Source: Cytophagales bacterium
Lineage (GTDB): Bacteria > Bacteroidota > Bacteroidia > Cytophagales > Cyclobacteriaceae
Reading direction: 5' to 3'
Assembly: GCA_025359125.1 (NCBI GenBank)
Contig: JANYHI010000026.1
Span: 61,197-125,196, forward strand
Length of the DNA stretch: 64,000 bases
A program made the translations under genes and the position numbers. The first letter of the stretch is position 1, and the number at the start of each line of letters is the position of its first letter. The notes beneath the pieces were generated by a model. It was given only the letters and a program-made list of their open reading frames with translations. It made no database searches and had not been told where the DNA came from. This document shows positions 16,999 through 26,487 of the stretch, piece by piece.

Positions 16999-17901
16999 TT
17001 AAGAAATGAACTTTGGTCGATGCTTGATTCCATCACGAATAATTTTTAGAACTCGCCCTCGCTCTTCTCCAACTAATGTGAGGCGAGGCGCTCTAACTAA
17101 TTCTGATCCTAATTCCACTTCTTGCTCTGCTAATTTTATGTACTGCACTAATTTTGGGTGAATATCTAACTCAAGCAAAGGAAGAAACCAACGGTAAATT
17201 TTTAGTGCTTCGTTAAGCCTACCTTCTTTGGTTAATTTATAAACCGCAACCGTCTCTGCAGGAAAAGCACAAACAAGGCCCGCTACCCAACCATCTGCGC
17301 CCAGTACCAATTCTTCCATCGCTAAGGTATCTACTCCGCATAAAATTTTAAATCGATCGCCAAACTTATTGATCATTCTGGTAACATTGGAAACATCACG
17401 AGTAGATTCTTTTACCGCTTGAATGTTTTTGCAAACCATAAGTTCTTCAAACATATCTAACGTAACTTCAATCTTATAATCGATTGGATTGTTATAAATC
17501 ATAATGGGTAAATCAGTAGAATCTGCTACTGATTTAAAGTAAGAAACAGTCTCTCTGTGATCAGATTTATAGCGCATAGGCGGAAGCATCATTAACCCGT
17601 TTGCACCAGACTTCTTTGCATCTGCTGCCAACTTCACTGCTTCACGTGTACTGCCTTCTGCTATGTTCATCACCACGGGTACTTTACCCTCCACTTTCTC
17701 GACTGTAAATTTTATTAACGAAAACTTTTCTTCGTTTGAAAGAACACTTGCTTCTCCTAACGTGCCACCCAGAATAACTCCTTCCACTCCGGCAGAAAGC
17801 TGCGCTTTAAGATTTTTTTCGAAAAGAGAAAAGTCTAATTCATCTGTGGAGGTAAACTTGGTGGTAAGTGCCGGAAAAACTCCTTTCCATTGAATGGTCA
17901 T
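16999..17901 (-). CDS. DapA-family 1-pyrroline-4-hydroxy-2-carboxylate deaminase
   Basis: A 300-residue TIM-barrel enzyme of the dihydrodipicolinate synthase/N-acetylneuraminate lyase family. The Schiff-base lysine is Lys164 (NIQAVKESTRD) and the conserved tyrosine is Tyr136 (LPIMIYNNP). The phosphate-binding-like GGTLGEASVLSNEE stretch (45-58) replaces the GTTGE of true DapA. In a hydroxyproline operon this family member deaminates 1-pyrroline-4-hydroxy-2-carboxylate to alpha-ketoglutaric semialdehyde. It is the first gene of the operon and starts 163 bases from the divergent AraC gene. The assignment rests on context; from sequence alone the general family is sure and the substrate is not. 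Confidence 0.87.
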   Translation of the reverse strand: MTIQWKGVFPALTTKFTSTDELDFSLFEKNLKAQLSAGVEGVILGGTLGEASVLSNEEKFSLIKFTVEKVEGKVPVVMNIAEGSTREAVKLAADAKKSGANGLMMLPPMRYKSDHRETVSYFKSVADSTDLPIMIYNNPIDYKIEVTLDMFEELMVCKNIQAVKESTRDVSNVTRMINKFGDRFKILCGVDTLAMEELVLGADGWVAGLVCAFPAETVAVYKLTKEGRLNEALKIYRWFLPLLELDIHPKLVQYIKLAEQEVELGSELVRAPRLTLVGEERGRVLKIIRDGIKHRPKFIS

Positions 17902-18064
17902 AAAGAATCAATTATGAATGAAAGAATGATTGAATGTAGAATAAATGCTCAGACAAATGTACTTGTAGTCACATTCTATTTCTTTGCTAAATCTAGTGAT
18001 AACCTATACTATTTTGACTAATTTACTACACTAATTTACAAGTTTCGCATCAATATAATCCTAG
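17902..18064. promoter_or_regulatory. divergent promoter region of the hydroxyproline operon and its AraC regulator
   Basis: This 163-base AT-rich spacer separates the deaminase start from the AraC start, so it must hold both promoters. An imperfect palindrome ACAAATGTACTTGT lies at 17953-17966 and could be a regulator site. I could not define -33/-7 elements with confidence. Confidence 0.45.
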
Positions 18065-18925
18065 ATGAAGATTATTTCCTTTAACGTACCCAAAACTTCA
18101 CAGGAGGCATTTCGATTTCAAACAGATGTAGGAGCATACTTTTATGATCAGCTACACACTCACCCCGAATGGCAGATGATGCTGATACAAAAAGGAGAAG
18201 GAACATTAATAGCAGGAGATTTTGTAGGAAGATTTGAACCCGATGATTTGTTTATTATAGCAAGTGGACAGCCACATGTTTTTAGAAACGATGAATCTTA
18301 CTATCAAAAAAAGAAAATAGGAAACGCAAAAGCTATTTCTCTATATGTGCATGAGCGCTATATGGGCGAAGTCTTTTGGAATCTGGATGAGATGAAATCC
18401 ATCCGCAATTTTTTTAAAATTGCCGGCTCGGGATTTAAAGTAGTTGGAAAAACAAAAAAAGAAATAGTTGAGGTAATCGATCAACTTAAAAATAAAAAAG
18501 GAGTAGATAAGCTGATTGTATACATTAGATTACTGCAAATCATTTCCGAGTCAAAAGAGTTAGAGCCACTCAGCGTTGCGAGCCAACATACCGATACACC
18601 CGTAAATGAAGGCAAGCGGATGAATGATATTTTGAATTTTACTTTTAAAGAAAGTTACCGAAAAATTTATTTGAATGAAGCCGCTGCAATTGCAAATTTG
18701 TCTACCGAAGCTTTTTGTCGATATTTTAAACTTCATACACGAAAAACATATACCAACTTTTTAAATGAAGTGCGAGTAAGTAATGCATGCAAACTTCTAC
18801 TCAACCAAGAGGCAAGCATACAAGAAGTATGTTACCAATCAGGATTTCAAAATATCTCTAACTTTAACAGAATTTTTAAGAGAGTAACAGGGAAAGCTCC
18901 GAGTAACTATTTGAAAGTTAGTTAG
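18065..18925 (+). CDS. AraC family regulator of the hydroxyproline operon
   Basis: A 286-residue protein with an N-terminal cupin sensor domain (THPEWQMMLIQKGEGTLIAG and DDLFIIASGQPHVFRN, about residues 30-85). The C-terminal AraC DNA-binding domain (about 190-284) has helix-turn-helix units LNEAAAIANLSTEAFCRYFK and IQEVCYQSGFQNISNFNRIF and the terminal FKRVTGKAPSNYL. It is transcribed divergently from the hydroxyproline operon across a 163-base spacer, the usual arrangement for a local activator. The inducer, probably hydroxyproline or an intermediate, is inferred from position only. Confidence 0.9.
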   Translation: MKIISFNVPKTSQEAFRFQTDVGAYFYDQLHTHPEWQMMLIQKGEGTLIAGDFVGRFEPDDLFIIASGQPHVFRNDESYYQKKKIGNAKAISLYVHERYMGEVFWNLDEMKSIRNFFKIAGSGFKVVGKTKKEIVEVIDQLKNKKGVDKLIVYIRLLQIISESKELEPLSVASQHTDTPVNEGKRMNDILNFTFKESYRKIYLNEAAAIANLSTEAFCRYFKLHTRKTYTNFLNEVRVSNACKLLLNQEASIQEVCYQSGFQNISNFNRIFKRVTGKAPSNYLKVS

Positions 18926-19030
18926 CCGTTAATAATTATCGGTTATCCTCAACTAGCAATAGTTATTGATTGATTGATCGGTGGTAGTGGTAATCGGGGC
19001 AAAGAATCGACACTATTAGCTGACAACAAT
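18926..19030. repeat. spacer with degenerate 'GGTTATC/GATTGATT' words
   Basis: Between the AraC and metallophosphoesterase genes the sequence holds GTTAATAATTATCGGTTATC, ATTGATTGATTGATCGG and GTGGTAATCGGGG. These resemble, in reverse complement, the GATAACC words at 15290-15336. It looks like the same interspersed repeat type; no gene or RNA was recognised. Confidence 0.4.
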
Positions 19031-19046
19031 TAAGAAACAACTAAAC

Positions 19047-20294
19047 TCACGCGCGCTTCAATTCAAAAATAGTAATCTCTGGTGGCATCCCTACTCTGCC
19101 GGGATAACCGAGATAACCGAAGCCTCTATTTACATATAAGTATTGATTATTCTCCTGATACAAACCACCCCATTGCTTGTAAACATGCTGAACAGGTGTC
19201 CACGTAAAATCGCCAATGTTTATACCGAATTGTGCACCATGCGTGTGACCGGAAAATGTAACATCAATATCTTTAAAACCCGGTCTCACCTGCGCATCCC
19301 AATGGGTAGGATCGTGAGAAAGTAAAAGTTTAACTGCTGCTCCTTCCGTTCCTTTATACGCCTCATCTAATTTACCATGTTTAGAAAACCGAGTGCCCCA
19401 ATTTTCAACTCCTAAAATCGCCAGCTTCTCTCCTCCTTGTTCTAAAAATCTATTCTCGTTCATGAGAATATCAAAACCTAAAACTTTATGAGCCTGAACA
19501 AGCTCTCTAAAATTTTGCTCTTTCTCTTGTTTGGTTGCCCACGCTTTGTAATCTCCGTAATCATGATTTCCCGTGATCGAATAAACCCCCAACGGTGCGC
19601 GCAGTTTATTAAATACATCTAAATATTCGTTTACCTCTTTCGTTTCGTTGTTAACCAAATCACCAGTAAAAAAAATTACATCGGTCTTTTCATTCAACAA
19701 CATCTCTACTCCACCTTTTACAGCAGTCTTATTCCAAAAACTTCCGGTATGAATATCCGAAACTTGCCCAATGCGGATTCCATCAAATGATTTTGGAAGG
19801 TTGGATAGTTTAAGTGTAACTCTTCTGATTCTATAATCGTGAGCACCCGAAATAATTCCATACGCAAAAGCGCCTAAGGGGACTGCCGCGGCAGTTAACG
19901 CAACTTTCGATAAAAACTCAGAGCGCGTAATTACTTCGCCAGTGCTTGGCGTAGAAGAACTTTTCTGAAAAAAAGAAAACACCCAGCGCACTCCTCTTTG
20001 CAAATCATCTATCAATAAAAAAATGATTCCTACCACTTTAGGGAAATACGAGGAAACAATTCCTGTAATCAACCAATTTCGTGTGTTTGAATTTATGCTA
20101 TAAGGATCTCCGAAAGTCCACCACAATAAAGCACTGATGCTAAAAATTGTTGGAAGCCAAAATCCGTATCGAATAATGGATTTCCACAACGTTGACCAAT
20201 CTCTACTGACAATCAATACGGCCTGAAAAAAGTAGTAATCAATTACCAGAAAAATAAGAATGAAGAGAAAAATTGTCATAAGTCGGGCTTTCAT
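19047..20294 (-). CDS. membrane-anchored metallophosphoesterase
   Basis: A 415-residue protein with three or four N-terminal membrane segments (residues ~5-30, 40-60, 75-95 and 130-150) followed by a calcineurin-like phosphoesterase domain. All metal-binding motifs are present: GQVSDIHTG, FTGDLVNN, ITGNHDYGD, LLSHDPTH and FSGHTHGAQ. The organisation resembles YaeI/YkuE-type enzymes, which act at the membrane on lipid-linked substrates such as UDP-2,3-diacylglucosamine analogues. A weak Tat-like RSEFLSKVALTAAAVP lies just before the last membrane segment but has only one arginine. It is a single gene with repeat-containing spacers on both sides. Confidence 0.9.
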   Translation of the reverse strand: MKARLMTIFLFILIFLVIDYYFFQAVLIVSRDWSTLWKSIIRYGFWLPTIFSISALLWWTFGDPYSINSNTRNWLITGIVSSYFPKVVGIIFLLIDDLQRGVRWVFSFFQKSSSTPSTGEVITRSEFLSKVALTAAAVPLGAFAYGIISGAHDYRIRRVTLKLSNLPKSFDGIRIGQVSDIHTGSFWNKTAVKGGVEMLLNEKTDVIFFTGDLVNNETKEVNEYLDVFNKLRAPLGVYSITGNHDYGDYKAWATKQEKEQNFRELVQAHKVLGFDILMNENRFLEQGGEKLAILGVENWGTRFSKHGKLDEAYKGTEGAAVKLLLSHDPTHWDAQVRPGFKDIDVTFSGHTHGAQFGINIGDFTWTPVQHVYKQWGGLYQENNQYLYVNRGFGYLGYPGRVGMPPEITIFELKRA

Positions 20295-20349
20295 AATTGC
20301 TTCATCATCTTAATTATGTAGTCGTAAGACGATGCTTTTTTAGTCTAAA

Positions 20350-20386
20350 TAAAAAAAGCGCCAGACAGCGAAATGCTATCTGACGC
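20350..20386 (-). terminator. Rho-independent terminator of the RND efflux operon
   Basis: On the minus strand AGCGTCAGATAGC-ATTTC-GCTGTCTGGCGCT forms a long stem with a five-base loop, one G.T pair and one mismatch, followed by TTTTTTT (20357-20351). It starts 17 bases after the stop of the RND pump gene, so it should end the tetR-tolC-mfp-rnd transcript. Confidence 0.85.
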
Positions 20387-20402
20387 TAATGGAGTTCAAT
20401 AA

Positions 20403-23400
20403 TTAGTTTAGCACAACTGCACTTTCGGCAGTAGGCTCAATATGTACCATTGGCTTTTTAAATACACGTTGTTTCAATTTTGCTACCATCAAATACATAA
20501 CCGGCACCAAGAATAGTGTTAGGAATGTTCCGAAGATCAATCCAAAAATCATCGTCCACGATAAAGGTCCCCAGAAGGCAACGTTATCGCCACCAAAGAA
20601 AATGTGCGGATTAAATTTTGTAAAGAGCGTAACAAAGTCAATATTTAACCCAATGGCCAAAGGCACTAGACCTAATGTGGCGGCCATCGCAGTTAACAAT
20701 ACGGGCGTCATACGAGTTTTAGCGGCTTCAATAATGGCCTCTTTCAATTCTATTCCTTGAGAAAGAAGTAAGTCAGTAAACTCTACCAATAATATTCCAT
20801 TACGCACCACAATGCCAGCAAGTGCCATCACACCTATACCTGACATAACAATTGAAATTTCCATTCGGAATAAAGAGAATCCAAGTAACACACCAATAAT
20901 ACTGAATAAAATTACGGTAAGAATTATTAGAGTCTTGCTAATCGAGTTAAACTGAACAACAAGAATCATTAAAATCAATCCGAAAGCAGACATAGCAGCT
21001 ACTCCAAGGAAATCGGTAGTTTCTTTTTGCTGCTCTTGCTCGCCCGTCATCTTTATTTCAACTCCATCTGGTCTAGTGAAAGATTTTAATTTTTCCTGTA
21101 TTTCAGCTACTACTTCATTTGCATTAAAATCAGCTAATACGTTTGATGAAAGAGAGATTACACGCTTCTGATCAATCCGTTTAATACCGGCAAAACTATT
21201 CGTGTAGCTAATTGTGGCTACAGCCGACATTGGGACTTGACGGACTTGTCCGCCCATCGACATATCGCGATACGTGATCGGCATATTCATCAGCGTGTTA
21301 ATATCATTACGTTGATCTCTCTTCACTCTCATTTGAATAGGATAGTCGTCATTATCATCACGAAACTTTGATACCTCCGCTCCATTAATCGCATCGCGAA
21401 GAGTTTTTCCTATCGTACCGGTTGCAATTCCTTCCCTGTTCGCTTTCTCGCGGTCAATAGTAATAGTAATTTCAGGCTTATCACTTTGGAAATCTGATTT
21501 CAAATCTTCTACTCCTGCAATTTGCTGTGCATCTAAATATCGCTTGGTTTTATCTGCAGCTGCCACCAATACATCAAAATCGTCTGCGGCAATTTCAATA
21601 TTAATAGCTTTGCCCGTTGGCGGTCCACCTTGCTCTTGATTAACTGAAATGGTTGCACCTGCAACTCCCTTGATGGCTTCTCTTATTTTAGTCAGATAAA
21701 CCTTCGTAGATTTTCCATCGCGCTTAGCAAAATTCACAAATGCAACGGTAACTTTACCTAAGTGTGGCTGCACGTTATTACCTGCCGGATCTTCTGACGC
21801 ACCTATAGCTACGTTTGAAATGATCGACTCTACCAACGGGTTTTTCTCGCCCACCACAGCAATTACTTTTTTCTCAACAATCTGAGTAATTGAATCTGTT
21901 ACCTGCTGATCTGTACCAATAGGAAGAGTAATGTATGTATAAACAAAATTAGGATCTCCTTGTGGGAAGAAAACCACCGGAGGTTTTCTAACACCAGTAA
22001 ACCAAATAGAGAAAAAGAACAAGAAAATTACACCACCTACTACTAAGAATGGGCGAGAACCTTCTAAGCACCAAGCAATCATATTCTTATAACCATGCTG
22101 TACGCGTGGCCATCCGTTGGTTTGGAAATTTGAAATCAATTCTTCTAATACAAAGCGGTGCAACGAATAGATTCCGAAAAGGAATAGAGTGAAATTTGCT
22201 AACCCAAAAGAACCAGTTATATACCAAACTGCTGCCAGCGCAGCAAAAACTACACCTGTGATCAGGTAGCCTTTTGTTAATTTTTTACGACTGTGATCAT
22301 GATCATGTACGCCCATAAAGTCAGCAGCAAAAACCGGATTAATGATATACGCTACGAATAATGATGCAAGCAATGCAACAATTAAAGTGATAGGTAAGTA
22401 AACCATAAACTCACCAATAGTACCTGGCCAAAAAGCCAGCGGCACAAATGGAGCCAGCACTACCATAGTTCCTGAAAACACAGGCAAGAATACTTCACCA
22501 GCTGCAATCTTAGCAGCTTTGCGAATGGGTACTTTTCCATTATCAAACACACGGTGCGTATTTTCAATTACCACAATGGCATCATCTACCACAATACCCA
22601 AGGCGAGTAAGAATGAGAATAACGTCATCAAATTTAGGGTGAATCCAAGTGTTGGAAAAAATAAGAACGCAATAAAGCTTGAAAGCGGAACGGAGAGCCC
22701 AACGAAAATAGCATTCGTAGCTCCCATAAAAAACATCAAAATAATTGTCACCAATACGAAACCGATGATGATGGTATTGATCAAATCATGCAACGTAGTT
22801 CGGGTATTGTCAGATTGATCGCCTGTAATCGTAATCTTGGCACCCTTTGGTAAGATTGAATCTTGAAACTCTTTTACGATTTCATTAATCTGATCAGAGG
22901 CTACAATTAGATTTTCTCCCCCTCGTTTTACGATATTTAATGTGATAACATTTTTCTTATCTAGCCTGGCAAAACTCTCCTGCTCCTTGTGCGAGTCAAT
23001 TACTTCGGCAATATCTTTTAAATAAATTTTCCCTCCTTTAATAGAACCAATGATGGTATTAGAGATTTGTTCGGCATCCAAATACTCTCCATTTACACTT
23101 AATGATCTCTTCATCCCGCTAACAGAAAGCTCGCCACCCGATACGATTCTATTTTCAAAACTGATCGCATTGCTAATATCATCTAAACTTACTCCTGCTA
23201 ATGCAGCTTTATATAAATCCACATTAATTTGTATCTCACGATCTAGTGCACCTACAATATCTACACGTCTTATTTCTTTCAATGCTTCAATGCGATCTTG
23301 CATTTGCTCAGCATATTTTTTCAGCGTTTGTAAATCATAATCACCAGACAAATTAACAAACATGATTGGCTGTGCCGATAGGTCAATATCAATTACGCTA

Positions 23401-23810
23401 GGATCGTCAAGTAAACTGGCTGGCACCGGAGGTAAATCTGCTTTCGCTTTATCTACAGCTTCCTGCACTTCGCGCTTTGCTTCCTTCACCTCTACATCTG
23501 TTTCAAACTCGATGATGACACTCGAGAAACTTTGTACAGAATTGCTGGTAACTTTCTTAACTCCTGCAATAGACTTAACCTGCTTTTCAATTTGTTTTGA
23601 AACCAGATTCTCTACATCCTTAGGCGAAGCCCCCGGAAAAACAGATGTTACATAAATTTGAGGGAGTACTACTTCTGGAAAATTTTCCTTGGGCAGACTA
23701 TTGTAAGTCATAATACCTGCCAAGCAGATAAATATAACCATCACGTAAATCGCGACCTTATTGTCGATGGCCCAACTGGTGGGCTTAAATTCTTTTTCTA
23801 TGTCTTGCAT
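20403..23810 (-). CDS. RND efflux pump inner-membrane transporter (AcrB family)
   Basis: A 1135-residue resistance-nodulation-division permease. The N-terminal helix (NKVAIYVMVIFICLAGIMTY) is followed by a porter domain (FPGASPKDVENLVSKQIEKQ). The TM4 proton-relay pair is present in LGIVVDDAIVVIENTHRVF, and the symmetric second half carries GIVVRNGILLVEFTDLL and TAMAATLGLVPLA. It is somewhat longer than AcrB (~1050) because of a loop with extra helices and His/Asp-rich FMGVHDHDHSRKK in the middle. It exports drugs, detergents or metabolites with the adaptor and TolC protein encoded upstream. It is the last gene of the operon and ends at a strong terminator; an 83-base spacer with a palindromic repeat separates it from the adaptor gene. 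Confidence 0.95.
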   Translation of the reverse strand: MQDIEKEFKPTSWAIDNKVAIYVMVIFICLAGIMTYNSLPKENFPEVVLPQIYVTSVFPGASPKDVENLVSKQIEKQVKSIAGVKKVTSNSVQSFSSVIIEFETDVEVKEAKREVQEAVDKAKADLPPVPASLLDDPSVIDIDLSAQPIMFVNLSGDYDLQTLKKYAEQMQDRIEALKEIRRVDIVGALDREIQINVDLYKAALAGVSLDDISNAISFENRIVSGGELSVSGMKRSLSVNGEYLDAEQISNTIIGSIKGGKIYLKDIAEVIDSHKEQESFARLDKKNVITLNIVKRGGENLIVASDQINEIVKEFQDSILPKGAKITITGDQSDNTRTTLHDLINTIIIGFVLVTIILMFFMGATNAIFVGLSVPLSSFIAFLFFPTLGFTLNLMTLFSFLLALGIVVDDAIVVIENTHRVFDNGKVPIRKAAKIAAGEVFLPVFSGTMVVLAPFVPLAFWPGTIGEFMVYLPITLIVALLASLFVAYIINPVFAADFMGVHDHDHSRKKLTKGYLITGVVFAALAAVWYITGSFGLANFTLFLFGIYSLHRFVLEELISNFQTNGWPRVQHGYKNMIAWCLEGSRPFLVVGGVIFLFFFSIWFTGVRKPPVVFFPQGDPNFVYTYITLPIGTDQQVTDSITQIVEKKVIAVVGEKNPLVESIISNVAIGASEDPAGNNVQPHLGKVTVAFVNFAKRDGKSTKVYLTKIREAIKGVAGATISVNQEQGGPPTGKAINIEIAADDFDVLVAAADKTKRYLDAQQIAGVEDLKSDFQSDKPEITITIDREKANREGIATGTIGKTLRDAINGAEVSKFRDDNDDYPIQMRVKRDQRNDINTLMNMPITYRDMSMGGQVRQVPMSAVATISYTNSFAGIKRIDQKRVISLSSNVLADFNANEVVAEIQEKLKSFTRPDGVEIKMTGEQEQQKETTDFLGVAAMSAFGLILMILVVQFNSISKTLIILTVILFSIIGVLLGFSLFRMEISIVMSGIGVMALAGIVVRNGILLVEFTDLLLSQGIELKEAIIEAAKTRMTPVLLTAMAATLGLVPLAIGLNIDFVTLFTKFNPHIFFGGDNVAFWGPLSWTMIFGLIFGTFLTLFLVPVMYLMVAKLKQRVFKKPMVHIEPTAESAVVLN

Positions 23811-23844
23811 TTTATTAGACTTTAGTAGTAAGTAGTAGCTGGCA

Positions 23845-23881
23845 AGACGTAAGGCGTATATAATTCTTACGTCTTACGTCT
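23845..23881. repeat. palindromic repeat between adaptor and pump genes
   Basis: The left arm AGACGTAAGGCGTAT (23845-23859) pairs with the right arm TTACGTCTTACGTCT (23867-23881) across a seven-base loop, with one mismatch and one G.T pair. There is no T tract, so it is not a classic terminator. It may be an interspersed palindromic repeat that lowers or stabilises expression of one side of the operon mRNA. Confidence 0.7.
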
Positions 23882-23893
23882 AATATCTTGTGT

Positions 23894-25021
23894 CTATATT
23901 TTGATGAATTCACCATCGTTCAAACCTTGGTAACCGAATGTAATTACCTTATCGCCTGCGGCCAGGCCTGAAACAACTTGAGCAAAATTATCGTACACGC
24001 CATCGATTTTAACTACCCGCTTTCTAGCAATTAATTGCTTACCATTGCTCTCTGCAACATATACAATCTTCTCTCCATTAATTTCCTGAACAACATTAAC
24101 CGGAACGCAAAGAGCGCCTTGCACTGAGGCAAAGATTACTTTGACCACCGAGGACATATTAGGTCTCAATTCGGCAGAAGAAGGCAACTTAATTTCAACA
24201 ATAAAGGAGCGCGATAATGGGTCGATATTTCTTGCTACAAAACTAACTTGAGCTTGAATTTTCTTATCGTTATCAGGAAAAGAAATAAGCGATTTATTAC
24301 CTTTCTTAATTACTGAGATGTATGCCTCTGAAACTTTGGCCGAAATTTTTAAATCGTTGTTATTGATAACACGAAAAGCAGGTGTACCCGGTGCGGTATT
24401 TTGTCCTACTTTTGCATCTACGTGATCTACCACTCCTGAAATAAGTGATTTAATCTTTGTCATATCTAACTGCTCTTGCAACGTAGCCAATTTTTTCTCA
24501 AGGCTTTCTTTGTTATTCTTGGCTTGCAAGTATTGTACTTCAGTACCAATTTTTTGATCCCACAAATTCTTTTGGCGATCATAAACTGTTTTAGATAATT
24601 CAAGTCCTGATTTTAATTCATCGATTGCTTTTATCATTAATGAATTGTCAATCTGCGCCAGTGTTTGTCCTTTTACTAAAACATCCCCTTCACGTACGTA
24701 AACGTTAGTTACAACACCTGCGGTTTTAGCACTGATCACGATATTGTCGATGGATTCTACAGCTCCTTGTGTTTGCACATATTTGTCAAACTTGCGAGGT
24801 GTTAATTCTACTGTTACAACTTCTTTTGATTTTACAGCAGTTGAATCGGGATTGGCTACTGCAACCACTTTTTCGAGTGCAGCAATTTCCTTAGTTAAAG
24901 AAATTTGTTGCTCTTTCAATTTTTTAAGTTGAGCGGACTTATCTGTTGGGGCACCGCACCCTGCAAGGAAGGCTGCCGTTGACAAAATAATTAAAAATGA
25001 ATAGTAATTGTTTGGTTTCAT
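23894..25021 (-). CDS. RND efflux periplasmic adaptor lipoprotein (MFP/HlyD family)
   Basis: A 375-residue adaptor. The signal peptide ends in the lipobox LAGC (Cys22), so it is a lipoprotein. A short coiled coil follows (KLKEQQISLTKEIAALEKVV), then the split lipoyl domain (VYVREGDVLVKGQTLAQID and later IKSLISGVVDHVDAKVGQNT) flanking a helical hairpin (about 125-190), a beta-barrel domain and a membrane-proximal domain ending in GDKVITFGYQGLNDGEFIKI. It bridges the RND pump and the TolC channel. It begins 20 bases after the tolC-like gene's stop and shares its transcript. Confidence 0.93.
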   Translation of the reverse strand: MKPNNYYSFLIILSTAAFLAGCGAPTDKSAQLKKLKEQQISLTKEIAALEKVVAVANPDSTAVKSKEVVTVELTPRKFDKYVQTQGAVESIDNIVISAKTAGVVTNVYVREGDVLVKGQTLAQIDNSLMIKAIDELKSGLELSKTVYDRQKNLWDQKIGTEVQYLQAKNNKESLEKKLATLQEQLDMTKIKSLISGVVDHVDAKVGQNTAPGTPAFRVINNNDLKISAKVSEAYISVIKKGNKSLISFPDNDKKIQAQVSFVARNIDPLSRSFIVEIKLPSSAELRPNMSSVVKVIFASVQGALCVPVNVVQEINGEKIVYVAESNGKQLIARKRVVKIDGVYDNFAQVVSGLAAGDKVITFGYQGLNDGEFIKI

Positions 25022-25041
25022 GTTATTGTGGGTTCTTGATT

Positions 25042-26487
25042 TTATTTTTGAGTTTGAGTAGTGATTAGTTTGCCATAGGCTTTATCTAAATCTACTTTCG
25101 CAACCATGGCATCGAATAAAGCTGAGTAGTAATTTGTTTGCGCTTGACGCAAGCTGTTTTCGGCATCTACCACTTCTATGTTAGAGCCTACTCCTTGCTC
25201 GTATTTAATTTTTGTAATGCGCGCAACGTTGCCCGCTAAATCCATATTCTCTTTCTGTGCAGTTAGAGAAGTTAGAGCATTTTCAAAACTAGTAGAAGCT
25301 TGTTTGGTTTCTAAGTCAATACCTTGCTTTAAACTTTTAAAACCATTCTCTACCTTTCGTAAAGACAGTTTCTCTTGTTGAATTTTATAATGTTTCTGAA
25401 ATCCTGCAAAAATTGGAACGTTTAAGCTCAACCCAAATTGAGAATAATCATACCATTTATCAGGACCTAATCCTCCTTGATCTGTAATACCACTGTTGGT
25501 CTTAAATAATCCCGCGAAATCTCCTGACTGAGTATTATAGCCTAATGTACCAAATGCTGATATAGTTGGTAGAGCACCTGCATATTGATTCTTTATATTT
25601 AATTCTTGTAATCTCTTGTTGGCTTCTAATACTTTATAATCTGATCTTACTTTATAATCCCATCCATCTTTATAAGATTCCGTACTTGCTTCAACTTTTA
25701 CATCCTGAATATTACCAGTAATTTCAATGGGTTGATCCATTGGGTAATTCATCTGAAATTTCAACAGTTCAAGACTTAGGTCGTTAATTTTTAGAAACTT
25801 CTCGCGTTCAGCTCTTATGTTATTATAAGACACCTTAATTCTATCCACATCTATACTTTCAGCAAAGCCATTTTTGTTTAGGGCAGTTGTACTTCTCAAC
25901 AAAGAATCTAGCCTTCCAATATTGTTAGTGAATAATTCTGTTCGCGCGCGATTAATCAGCACTGAATAATAAGCTTTTGTTACCTGTTGAATAATTTGCT
26001 CATTAGTCTGCCTGGCTGTTTTGTAAGATAGATCTTTATAGGCCTGAGAAGCTTGAAGACCAACTAAATAAGACCCGCTGAAAATAAGTTGATTGATTGT
26101 TACTGATGCTGTTCCAGAGTTTTTTAACTGGAAAAAATTCTGGGCTGCAACTACATCTCCTGCTTTAATATTAGGTACCGAACTTAGATCACCCAAAAAA
26201 CCACTGGCCCCTCCGCTGTAAGTTGTAAAAAAGCGTTGTAAAGTTTCATTATGAATAAGTGAAACATTGCCAGTAATCTGAGGCAATCCTAATCCCACTG
26301 TCTCTTTCACTTTGGCCGCAGCTATCTGCTGATCGATGATTGAATTTTGAGCATTGATGGAATTGGTTAACGCATACTCAATACACTGATCTAGTGTAAA
26401 GGTTGCAGGCGTTTGTTGTTGTGCTGTAGACCAGCCTGCAACTAGTAGGGCGGTTACAAAAATGGATAGTTTATAAAATTGATTCAT
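25042..26487 (-). CDS. TolC family outer-membrane efflux protein
   Basis: A 481-residue outer-membrane channel. The signal peptide (MNQFYKLSIFVTALLVAGWS, cleaved near Ala22-Gln23) precedes two OEP repeats. The first carries TLDQCIEYALTNSINAQNS and the second NVPIFAGFQKHYKIQQEKLS and YEQGVGSNIEVVDAENSLRQ, the typical repeated helical-hairpin ends. It forms the exit duct for the tripartite RND pump encoded just downstream. Its start codon lies inside the 3' end of the tetR-like gene (17-base overlap), so translation is probably coupled. Confidence 0.95.
   Translation of the reverse strand: MNQFYKLSIFVTALLVAGWSTAQQQTPATFTLDQCIEYALTNSINAQNSIIDQQIAAAKVKETVGLGLPQITGNVSLIHNETLQRFFTTYSGGASGFLGDLSSVPNIKAGDVVAAQNFFQLKNSGTASVTINQLIFSGSYLVGLQASQAYKDLSYKTARQTNEQIIQQVTKAYYSVLINRARTELFTNNIGRLDSLLRSTTALNKNGFAESIDVDRIKVSYNNIRAEREKFLKINDLSLELLKFQMNYPMDQPIEITGNIQDVKVEASTESYKDGWDYKVRSDYKVLEANKRLQELNIKNQYAGALPTISAFGTLGYNTQSGDFAGLFKTNSGITDQGGLGPDKWYDYSQFGLSLNVPIFAGFQKHYKIQQEKLSLRKVENGFKSLKQGIDLETKQASTSFENALTSLTAQKENMDLAGNVARITKIKYEQGVGSNIEVVDAENSLRQAQTNYYSALFDAMVAKVDLDKAYGKLITTQTQK

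Noticed and set aside
16851..17036. Minus-strand frame of 61 codons over the GC-rich element
   Set aside because: It is an accidental frame across a structured GC-rich repeat and overlaps the end of the deaminase gene; the codon use and Cys/His/Arg-rich content do not look like a protein.
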